Assembly (NCBI RefSeq): GCF_014764405.1
Contig: NZ_CP061725.1
Span: 1,860,001 to 1,924,000 of the forward strand
Source of the DNA: Micromonospora craniellae
GTDB taxonomy: Bacteria > Actinomycetota > Actinomycetes > Mycobacteriales > Micromonosporaceae
DNA length: 64,000 nt
Direction: 5' to 3'
How positions within the stretch are numbered: the first letter of the stretch is position 1; each line of letters starts with the position of its first letter. The notes below the pieces were generated by a model that made no database searches, was not told where the DNA came from, and worked only from the letters and a program-made list of their open reading frames with translations. The position numbers were made by a program, and so were the translations under genes. Of the stretch, positions 54,306-64,000 are shown piece by piece.

Positions 54306-55524
54306 GTCGTACGCCCGCCGGGATGGACCGTTCGTCCACGTCGAACGACGCCCGGTGCAGGTCCACGTTCGGCCCGGAGCGGCCGACCCCGAGCCTGGCC
54401 AGCGCGCCGGGGACGTACTCCAGGTACCAGGAGAAGTCCTCGCCGCCCATGCTCTGCGGGGTCTCGGCGACGCCCTCCGGGCCGAGCGCGGAGACGGTGG
54501 CCGAGGTCAGCACCTTGATGGCCGCCGCGTCGTTGCAGACCGGCGGGCGTCCACGCAGGTACTCCAGGTCGACCGTGGCCCCAGTCGGGGCGATCACGTC
54601 CCGGACCACCTGGGAGACGATCTTCGGAGCCTCTTCCCAGGCAACTCGGTCCATCACCCGCAGCGTGCCGGAGGCGGACGCCTCGGAGGGGATGACGTTG
54701 TAGCGGGTGCCGGCGGAGGCGTGCCCGAAGACCAGCAGCAGCCCGCTGTTGGCCGGCACCCGGCGACTGATCAGCGCGGGCACCTCGGTGATCAGCCGGC
54801 CGAGCGCGTCCACCATGTCGACGGTCAGGTGCGGGCGGGCGGTGTGCCCGCCCGGTCCGGTCAGCCGGACCGTGACGTTGTCGGCGGCAGCGGTGATCGG
54901 GCCGACCCGCAGGCCGACCTTGCCGACCGGCTGGTTCGGGTCGCAGTGCAGCGCGAAGATCTGCACCACGTCGTCCAGGCCGCCGGCCTCGATCACTTCG
55001 AGCGACCCGCATGGCAGGATCTCCTCGGCCGGCTGGAAGATCAACCGGACCCGGCCCGGCAGCTTGCCCAGGTCGGCGAGCTGGGCGAGCAGCATGCCGA
55101 CACCGAGCAGGATCGTGGTGTGTACGTCGTGGCCGCAGGCGTGGCAGACCCCGTCCACGGTGGAGCGGTACGGCACGTCCTTGACGTCGGTCAGCGGCAG
55201 CGCGTCGATGTCGGCGCGCAGCGCGATCACCGGTCCGTCCGGGCGGCCGTTGACGTCGCAGATGACCCCGTTGCCCTTGGGCAGCATCCGGGGACTGAGC
55301 CCGGCCAGGGTGAGTTCCCGGGCGATCAGGGCGGCGGTGTCGAACTCCTGACCGGACAGCTCCGGATGCGCGTGAATGTGACGGCGCGTGGCGATCAGGC
55401 CCGGTACCCGGAGGGCGAGCAGGTGATCCAGCTCGGACGGCAGGGGCTGGCCACCGGCCGGTGGCGCCTCGGGCCAGGACGCCGCCAATTGCTCGCCGGC
55501 CGGCATGGTCAACGCACTTGTCAC
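54262..55524 (-). CDS. M20D family amidohydrolase
   Basis: The 420-aa protein has the binuclear metal-site motifs: RHIHAHPELSGQEF, VCHACGHDVHTTILL, IFQPAEEILPCGS and MGGEDFSWYLE. The dimerisation domain carries LTGPGGHTARPHLTVDMVDA. Such enzymes (IAA-amino acid hydrolase/aminoacylase group) split N-acyl amino acids or related amides; the substrate is unknown. GTG 55524 gives the family length; the open frame continues to 55809 but is not family-like and crosses a likely promoter region. Confidence 0.9.
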   Translation of the reverse strand: MTSALTMPAGEQLAASWPEAPPAGGQPLPSELDHLLALRVPGLIATRRHIHAHPELSGQEFDTAALIARELTLAGLSPRMLPKGNGVICDVNGRPDGPVIALRADIDALPLTDVKDVPYRSTVDGVCHACGHDVHTTILLGVGMLLAQLADLGKLPGRVRLIFQPAEEILPCGSLEVIEAGGLDDVVQIFALHCDPNQPVGKVGLRVGPITAAADNVTVRLTGPGGHTARPHLTVDMVDALGRLITEVPALISRRVPANSGLLLVFGHASAGTRYNVIPSEASASGTLRVMDRVAWEEAPKIVSQVVRDVIAPTGATVDLEYLRGRPPVCNDAAAIKVLTSATVSALGPEGVAETPQSMGGEDFSWYLEYVPGALARLGVGRSGPNVDLHRASFDVDERSIPAGVRLMVQTALQALAATR

Positions 55525-55982
55525 GTCGAATTCTCGATCACTAGAAATGGATGGATCATCGGGGACAGCAGACAGCGTAGACCCCCGACGGTAACTCTGC
55601 GCAACCTCGTTCCGGTGATGATCGGACCGCGCAGCGTCACATATGCCCTGCTTGGGATGCCCGTAGACGGGCGGGACAGCAGGTAGATCGCGTTCATACA
55701 CCGTCATCCGCCCCCCCCACCTCCTACAACGCGTAATCGGGATCGCGGGCCGAGAATCTCCTCGAAACTCGTCGCCCGTCGTTCCGAATTGTCGCATTAG
55801 TCGGTGCAATGAACTGACGGTACGACAATTACCCGACCACCCACAGCGATCGGCACCGGTGGACGTTCACACGTCCGGACGGCCCCCGACCGCACACGGT
55901 GTGCGTCAGCGAGATCATTCGGGCGGAGTACCCGGGGACGGCCGCCTCGACACGCACAGCGACCGTGAGAGTGGCGAACGGC
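55525..55982. other. Intergenic region between amidohydrolase and mutase-like genes
   Basis: These 458 bp have lower GC in parts and no convincing gene. They contain an inverted repeat AATTGTCG (55787-55794) / CGACAATT (55823-55830) with a 28-bp spacer, a possible operator for the amidohydrolase gene. An ATG at 55707 opens a frame into that gene but lacks family similarity. Confidence 0.5.
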
Positions 55983-57188
<1,206 letters not shown>

Positions 57189-57396
57189 ACCGGATGGTAG
57201 GACGAATGGGCTGGTCACAGGGTGAGGGATAGCGCAAACCCGACCCCGTCCGGCCACGCCACCGGAAGTGAGGGCTCGCACACGTACCGTTCCGCACGGT
57301 AAACGTCCGCCGCGCCGGGTTTCGCATCGGGCGTCTGAACCAGCAAGATAGGGAGGTTGTGTCCCAGCCCCCTCGACTTCCCCCGGTGGCTTTTCT

Positions 57397-59544
<2,148 letters not shown>

Positions 59545-59592
59545 GAGCGAGCAGACGTACGCGGTGGTCCGCCGCCGTGCTATCAAGAGGCA

Positions 59593-61263
59593 ATGGCGGC
59601 GGAGACCACTGACATCGACACCATCCGCGAGCAGGCTCAGCGCTGGCTCGCCGACGACCCCGACCCGGCCGACCAGGCGGAACTGCGGGCGGTGCTCGAC
59701 CGACTGCCGGACAGCGCCGCCGAGCTGGCCGACCGCTTCGCCGGGCCGCTGACCTTCGGCACCGCCGGGCTGCGCGGCCCGCTGCGCGCCGGCCCCAACG
59801 GCATGAACCTCGCCGTGGTCACCCAGGCCGCCGCCGGGCTGGTCGCCTGGCTCGCCGCCGAGGGCGGCACCGGCCCGCTGGTGATCGGGTACGACGCCCG
59901 GCGCGGCTCCCGGGCGTTCGCCGAGCAGACCGCCCGGGTGGCCACCGGGGCGGGACGTCCGGCCCTGCTGCTCCCCCGCCCGCTGCCCACCCCCGTGCTC
60001 GCCTACGCGGTACGGCGACTGGGCGCGGTCGCCGGGGTGATGGTCACGGCGAGCCACAACCCGCCACAGGACAACGGCTACAAGGTCTATCTCGGTGCCG
60101 AACTGGGCGGCGACTCCGGCGCCGGGGCGCAGATCGTGCCGCCGGCCGACACCGGCATCGAGGCCGCCATCCGGGCGGTCGGCCTTCTGACCCGGGTGCC
60201 CCTCGGTCCCGCCGGCCAGGTGCTCGGTGACGACCTGGTGGCCGCGTACGTGGCGCGGGCGGTGCAGGTGGCGCCGCCCGGCGGCCCCCGGGACCTGACG
60301 GTGGCGTACACCCCGCTGCACGGCGTCGGCGCGACGGTCCTCACCGCCGCCTTCGCCTCCGCCGGTTTCCCGACCCCCGGCGTGGTGCCGGAGCAGGCCG
60401 AACCGGACGCCGAATTCCCGACGGTGAGCTTCCCCAACCCGGAGGAGCCGGGCGCGATGGACCTGCTGGTCGCGCTCGCCGACACCACCGGCGCGGACCT
60501 CGCCATCGCCAACGACCCCGACGCCGACCGCTGCGCCGTAGCGGTCCGTTGTGCGGGCGGTTCGGGCTGGCGGATGCTGCGGGGGGACGAGGTGGGGGTG
60601 CTGCTCGCCGACCACCTGATGCGGCGTGGCGTGACCGGCCTGTATGCCACCACCATCGTCTCGTCGTCGCTGCTGCGGGCGATGTGCGCCGCCCGGAACC
60701 TGCCCTACGGCGAGACGCTGACCGGGTTCAAGTGGATCGTGCGGGCCGGGGACGGCTCCGCGCCGCTGGTGTTCGGCTACGAGGAGGCGCTCGGCTACTG
60801 CGTCGCCCCCGACCACGTACGCGACAAGGACGGCATCACCGCCGCGCTGACCGTGGCCGAGTTGGCCGCCGACCTCAGGGCCCAGGGCCGTACGCTCACC
60901 GACCGGCTGGACGAACTGGCCACCGAGTTCGGCGTCCACCACACCGATCAGCTCTCGGTACGCGTCGACGACCTGCGGCTGATCGCCGACGCGATGGCCC
61001 GGATCCGGGCGGCCACCCCGATCACGCTGCTCGGTGCGCCGGTCACCGAGGCACAGGACCTGCTTCCCGAGGCGGACGTGGTGATCCTGCGTACCGGGGC
61101 GGCCCGGGTCGTGATCCGCCCCTCCGGCACCGAGCCGAAGCTCAAGGCGTACCTGGAGGTGGTGGAACAGGTCGCCGACGGTGACGTCGCGGCGGCCCGG
61201 ACCCGCGCGGAGGGTGCCGTCGGAGAGTTGCGGCTGGAGGTTGCTCGGGCTTTAGGGATGTAA
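59593..61263 (+). CDS. Phosphohexomutase (phosphomannomutase/phosphoglucomutase type)
   Basis: The 556-aa protein belongs to the alpha-D-phosphohexomutase superfamily. The phosphoserine is Ser154 in VTASHNPPQDNGYKVYLG; the metal loop is IANDPDADRCAVAV; the sugar loop is FGYEEALGYCVAPDHVRDKD; the phosphate loop is IRPSGTEPKLKAYLEV. It interconverts hexose 1- and 6-phosphates (PgmB/ManB-like in actinobacteria). Start is ATG 59593, 48 bp after the kinase gene, so it may be co-transcribed. The stop codon TAA is inside palindromic repeat copy D. Confidence 0.95.
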   Translation: MAAETTDIDTIREQAQRWLADDPDPADQAELRAVLDRLPDSAAELADRFAGPLTFGTAGLRGPLRAGPNGMNLAVVTQAAAGLVAWLAAEGGTGPLVIGYDARRGSRAFAEQTARVATGAGRPALLLPRPLPTPVLAYAVRRLGAVAGVMVTASHNPPQDNGYKVYLGAELGGDSGAGAQIVPPADTGIEAAIRAVGLLTRVPLGPAGQVLGDDLVAAYVARAVQVAPPGGPRDLTVAYTPLHGVGATVLTAAFASAGFPTPGVVPEQAEPDAEFPTVSFPNPEEPGAMDLLVALADTTGADLAIANDPDADRCAVAVRCAGGSGWRMLRGDEVGVLLADHLMRRGVTGLYATTIVSSSLLRAMCAARNLPYGETLTGFKWIVRAGDGSAPLVFGYEEALGYCVAPDHVRDKDGITAALTVAELAADLRAQGRTLTDRLDELATEFGVHHTDQLSVRVDDLRLIADAMARIRAATPITLLGAPVTEAQDLLPEADVVILRTGAARVVIRPSGTEPKLKAYLEVVEQVADGDVAAARTRAEGAVGELRLEVARALGM

Positions 61264-61318
61264 GGAAGGGCACCTTATAAACGCCTCGTGCATAGCAGGG
61301 GTCCCCTCCTAACATCCG
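61259..61318 (+). repeat. Palindromic interspersed repeat, copy D
   Basis: It starts TGTAAGGAAGGG, contains ACGCCTCGTGCATAGCAGGG and ends CCTAACATCCG. It has the same framework as copies A, B and C but weaker arm pairing. It overlaps the phosphohexomutase stop codon (61261-61263) and provides the only in-frame start (GTG 61288) for the DUF397 frame downstream. Confidence 0.82.
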
Positions 61319-61536
61319 AGCACGAACACCGAGCGAGTGACCTGACCGGCGCACAGTGGCGCACCAGCACCCGCAGCGGCACCAACGGCGGCGACTGCGT
61401 CGAGGTCGCCGACAACCTGCCCGGCGTCGTCGGCATCCGCGACAGCAAGGACCCGACCGGCCCGGCCCTCACCGTGACGCCCACCGCCTGGTCCGCCTTC
61501 GTCACCGCCGTCCGCACCACCCGCCTGCCCCACTGA
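61288..61536 (+). CDS. DUF397 domain protein fragment or intact small protein
   Basis: Residues about 17-80 are a full DUF397 domain: DLTGAQWRTSTRSGTNGGDC, VEVADNLPGVVGIRDSKDP and TGPALTVTPTAWSAFVTAVR. These short proteins normally follow an XRE/DUF5753 regulator gene; none is present here. The first 16 residues (MHSRGPLLTSEHEHRA) come from the palindromic repeat and are not family sequence, so the native start appears to have been replaced. It may be a displaced remnant. Confidence 0.7.
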   Translation: MHSRGPLLTSEHEHRASDLTGAQWRTSTRSGTNGGDCVEVADNLPGVVGIRDSKDPTGPALTVTPTAWSAFVTAVRTTRLPH

Positions 61537-61603
61537 CCCTCACCCCTCACACCCCCGCCCACCCCCGGGACCCGCGCCGGGCACCGGGCCGCCCGGCGCC
61601 GAA

Positions 61604-61666
61604 CATGGAGTTGTGGCGGTCGCAAATGTGGACGCATCAACACGAAACAGCGACCACAACTCCATG
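61604..61666. repeat. Inverted repeat CATGGAGTTGTGG ... CCACAACTCCATG
   Basis: Perfect 13-bp arms at 61604-61616 and 61654-61666 enclose 37 bp; the pairing can extend further via TCGC/GCGA around a 3-bp bulge. One arm with flank (CCACAACTCCATGA-CGACG) recurs at 48611-48630. It is non-coding and lies in the 213-bp gap between the DUF397 and GPP34 genes. Confidence 0.7.
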
Positions 61667-61749
61667 ACCGACGCGCAGGACAACGGCGGAGCGGGGCGAG
61701 GGCGGCGGGCAGGGGAGGACGGGAGCCAGGGAGGGCGGGGACGGGCAGG

Positions 61750-62424
61750 TCAGCGGCGGGGGCCGAGGGCGGCCTGGACGGCGCGGCCGAGGGCGGCGAC
61801 CACCAGGCCGACCGAGGGGCGGACCACGGAGCTTTCCAGGCTCACCTCACCGGAGAAGCCCGCACCGCTGGCGATCGCCTCCAACCGGCGGCGGGCCTCG
61901 GTGGCAGCCTCGCCGGTCACTCCCAGCGCCGATTCCATCCGGAGCACGGCGACCAGTGTCGCCAGGGCGGCGGTCCGCTCGTCGGGAGCGTCGCCGGTGA
62001 GCGCGGCGACGAGCCGTTGGCGGGTCTCCGCCTCCACCGAGGGGTCCAGCACCGGATAGCGGTGCACGTGGATGAAGCCCAGCTCCGTCTCGTCGACGTC
62101 CCGGACCACCCCGTGCGCGCACAGGTCACCGAGGACCTTGTCGCGCAGGCCGTGCCGGAGCCGCTGCACCCAGGAGGACGGGCTGTGCGGCGTGTCCGCC
62201 GCGATCCGGGCCAGGATGTCGTCGGTGACCGGCTCGCCCGTCGGTGTCGCGTCGACCACCGTCAGGGCACCCTCGGCGTACGCGATCCGGCCCGCCAGGG
62301 CCAGCTCGATCAACACTGCGGCGGCCATGCCCAGGTCGAGGCTGATCCGGGGCATGGTCGCCTTGCCGGACTCGTCGTCGTGCGCGAGCAGGAGCAGTTC
62401 CTCGGCGAGTGGAACACCAGTCAT
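61750..62424 (-). CDS. GPP34 (Golgi phosphoprotein 3-like) family protein
   Basis: The 224-aa protein has the GPP34 pattern: PLAEELLLLAHDDESGKATM, MAAAVLIELALAGRIAYAEG, LTVVDATPTGEP, SSWVQRLRHGLRDKVLGDLC and HGVVRDVDETELGFIHVHRY. Bacterial members have unknown function; the eukaryotic family binds phosphoinositides. Actinobacteria often carry several copies. It is a single gene, 79 bp downstream of upp on the same strand. Confidence 0.9.
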   Translation of the reverse strand: MTGVPLAEELLLLAHDDESGKATMPRISLDLGMAAAVLIELALAGRIAYAEGALTVVDATPTGEPVTDDILARIAADTPHSPSSWVQRLRHGLRDKVLGDLCAHGVVRDVDETELGFIHVHRYPVLDPSVEAETRQRLVAALTGDAPDERTAALATLVAVLRMESALGVTGEAATEARRRLEAIASGAGFSGEVSLESSVVRPSVGLVVAALGRAVQAALGPRR

Positions 62425-62503
62425 GGCCCGAGACGGTAGCCGCTCGACGCCAGCGCCCGCAGGACAAACCCGCCACGACGAGCGTGGGACGACGACGGAC
62501 GGA

Positions 62504-63136
62504 TCAGAACCGGGGCATGCCGCCGAACTGGCGGTCCCCGGCGTCGCCGAGACCCGGCACGATGAACATGCTGTCGTTGAGGCCCTCGTCGATCGACGCG
62601 GTGACCAGACGCAGCGGCAGGCCGGACCGCTCCAGCCGGGCGATGCCGGCCGGTGCGGCGAGTACGCAGAGCACCGTGATGTCGGTGCAGCCGCGCTCGG
62701 CCAGCAGCCGGCAGCAGTGCTCCAACGAGCCGCCGGTGGCCAGCATCGGGTCCAGGACCAGCACCGGCAGGCCGCTCAGGTCGCGGGGCAGCGACTCCAT
62801 GTAGGCGCGCGGCTCGAAGGTCTCCTCGTCGCGGGCCAGCCCGACGAAGCCCATCGACGACTCCGGCAGCAGTCCCAGCGCGGCGTCGGCCATGCCGAGC
62901 CCGGCCCGCAGCACCGGCACCAGCAGCGGCGGGTTGGCCAGCCGCGTGCCCTCGGTGCCGGTCACCGGGGTCCGCACCGGGTACCGCTCGATCGGGAAGG
63001 AGCGCGCGGCCTCGTACACCAGCATGGTGGTGAGTTCGTGCAGCGCCGCCCGGAACGAGGCGGAGTCGGTCCGTTCGTCCCGCATGGCGGTCAGCCGGGA
63101 CTGGGCGAGCGGATGGTCAATGACGAGTACGTCCAC
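62504..63136 (-). CDS. upp: Uracil phosphoribosyltransferase
   Basis: It makes UMP from uracil and PRPP (pyrimidine salvage). The 210-aa protein has MDVLVIDHPLAQSRLTAMRD at the start, the LLVPVLRAGLGMADAALGLL segment, the PRPP loop VLVLDPMLATGGSLEHCCRL and the C-terminal uracil site SMFIVPGLGDAGDRQFG. ATG 63136 begins the family-typical N-terminus. It is divergent from deoC with 132 bp between; both act in salvage of nucleobases and deoxynucleosides. Confidence 0.96.
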   Translation of the reverse strand: MDVLVIDHPLAQSRLTAMRDERTDSASFRAALHELTTMLVYEAARSFPIERYPVRTPVTGTEGTRLANPPLLVPVLRAGLGMADAALGLLPESSMGFVGLARDEETFEPRAYMESLPRDLSGLPVLVLDPMLATGGSLEHCCRLLAERGCTDITVLCVLAAPAGIARLERSGLPLRLVTASIDEGLNDSMFIVPGLGDAGDRQFGGMPRF

Positions 63137-63268
63137 GATCGCTCAACCTACCCGCCCCGGACCCCGACGCACGGACCCCGGCCCCGAGCAGGGACATCGC
63201 TCACCCGGGACGCTCCACCCGCTGCCATGATCAGAATCACGCACGACAGGCTGCGTAGACTTCGGCGC

Positions 63269-64000
63269 ATGACGGCAACGACGACGTCGGCCCGGTCGGA
63301 CCTCTCCGAGCTGGGACGATCCGAGACCGCTCTGCGGACCTTCCTGCACGGCCTACCAGGCGTGGACCAGGTCGGCGCGGAGCAGCGGGCAGCCCAACTC
63401 GGCACCCGCTCCATCAAGACCACCGCCAAGGCGCAGGCGATCGACCTCGCGATCCGAATGGTCGATCTCACCACGCTGGAAGGCGCGGACACCCCCGGCA
63501 AGGTACGCGCGCTCGCCGCCAAGGCGCTGCGCCCCGACCCGGCGGACCCGTCCTGCCCGCACGTCGGCGCGGTCTGCGTCTACCCCGCGATGGTTCCGTA
63601 CGTGGCCGAGGTGCTGCGCGGATCCGGCGTGCACCTGGCCAGCGTGGCGACCGCGTTCCCGTCCGGTCAGGCGCCACTGGAGATCAAGCTCGCCGACACC
63701 CGGGCCGCCGTCGAGGCCGGTGCCGACGAGATCGACATGGTGATCAACCGGGGCGCGTTCCTGGCCGGTCGCTACGCCGAGGTGTACGACGAAATCGTAG
63801 CGACCAAGGAAGCTTGCGGGGACGCCCACCTCAAGGTGATCCTGGAGACCGGCGAGCTGGCCACCTACGACAACGTACGCCGTGCCTCCTGGCTGGCGAT
63901 GCTGGCCGGCGGCGACTTCATCAAGACCTCCACCGGCAAGGTCCCGGTCGCGGCCACCCTGCCGGTGACGCTGGTCATGCTGGAGGCGGTCCGCGACTTC
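63269..64000 (+). CDS. deoC: Deoxyribose-phosphate aldolase, 3' end cut by window edge
   Basis: The 244 visible codons start at ATG 63269 and run to the window end without a stop. Motifs are the DLTTLEG region, VGAVCVYPAMVPYVAEVLRG, VATAFPSGQAPLEIKLADTR, GADEIDMVINRGAFLAGRYA, LKVILETGELATYDNVRRAS and the Schiff-base lysine in FIKTSTGKVPVAATLPV. It splits 2-deoxyribose-5-phosphate to glyceraldehyde-3-phosphate and acetaldehyde. The actinobacterial forms have a longer N-terminus as here. Confidence 0.95.
   Translation, partial: MTATTTSARSDLSELGRSETALRTFLHGLPGVDQVGAEQRAAQLGTRSIKTTAKAQAIDLAIRMVDLTTLEGADTPGKVRALAAKALRPDPADPSCPHVGAVCVYPAMVPYVAEVLRGSGVHLASVATAFPSGQAPLEIKLADTRAAVEAGADEIDMVINRGAFLAGRYAEVYDEIVATKEACGDAHLKVILETGELATYDNVRRASWLAMLAGGDFIKTSTGKVPVAATLPVTLVMLEAVRDF

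Noticed and set aside
54262..55809. Long amidohydrolase start upstream of 55524
   Set aside because: Residues encoded by 55525-55809 are not family-like and cross a lower-GC region with an inverted repeat that looks regulatory.

Overview
The window is a chromosomal segment of a high-GC actinomycete, most likely a Micromonosporaceae member (Micromonospora or Salinispora type). That call rests on the very G/C-rich third codon positions, frequent GTG starts, actinobacterial gene families (SCO6745-like, DUF4245 beside glpX, DUF4349, GuaB1, acyl-CoA carboxylase epsilon, mycosin, DUF397) and a family of short palindromic repeats placed at gene ends. Both window edges cut genes: rmuC on the left and deoC on the right. 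I saw no rRNA, tRNA or CRISPR array.

Left part (1-28.6 kb) is mostly housekeeping. It holds rmuC, a large secreted subtilase, a broken membrane-protein gene, a lipoprotein, ispH, xseA-xseB, an LppX/LprG-like lipoprotein, DUF4245 next to glpX, a DMT exporter, a rhomboid protease, a lytic transglycosylase with a CRP-like site upstream, a PIN-PhoH protein, small membrane proteins, otsB, a Z-isoprenyl diphosphate synthase, pckG, two GtrA-like proteins, a PH-domain protein, and birA divergent from an acyl-CoA carboxylase beta gene. An M50 protease and a Uma2 nuclease follow.

The middle (28.6-38 kb) is the accessory part. It contains a 5'-truncated GH25 lysozyme remnant, a transmembrane Ser/Thr kinase, the tiny carboxylase epsilon subunit, and a three-gene type-VII-secretion-like cassette (helical protein, PPE-like protein with Pro/Gly-rich tail, mycosin) joined by 4-nt overlaps and containing a stretch of visibly lower GC. 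After it come a truncated IS66 transposase with one surviving end, and a complete IS66-family element (15-bp inverted ends, perfect 8-bp target duplication) that splits the remains of a probable PIG-L deacetylase gene.

The right part (38-64 kb) returns to core metabolism and regulation. It contains maf, an O-methyltransferase, a DrrAB-type ABC exporter, the biotinylated carboxylase alpha subunit, a LysG/LysE regulator-exporter pair, guaB1, a TetR/DoxX pair with two palindromic operators, a small membrane protein plus winged-helix regulator, an LpdA-like flavoprotein, gamma-glutamylcyclotransferase, a metallo-beta-lactamase-fold hydrolase, a DUF4349 lipoprotein, an M20 amidohydrolase, a methylmalonyl-CoA mutase-like gene with a large in-frame internal deletion, a second Ser/Thr kinase with eight ATQxIG/ATQxLG repeats, a phosphohexomutase, a DUF397 fragment, GPP34, upp and deoC.

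Functional links: birA (24.5 kb), carboxylase beta (25.5 kb), epsilon (31.8 kb) and biotinylated alpha (41.4 kb) together supply a complete acyl-CoA carboxylase from scattered loci. pckG and glpX are the two committed gluconeogenic steps. upp and deoC sit together as nucleobase/deoxynucleoside salvage, complemented by guaB1.
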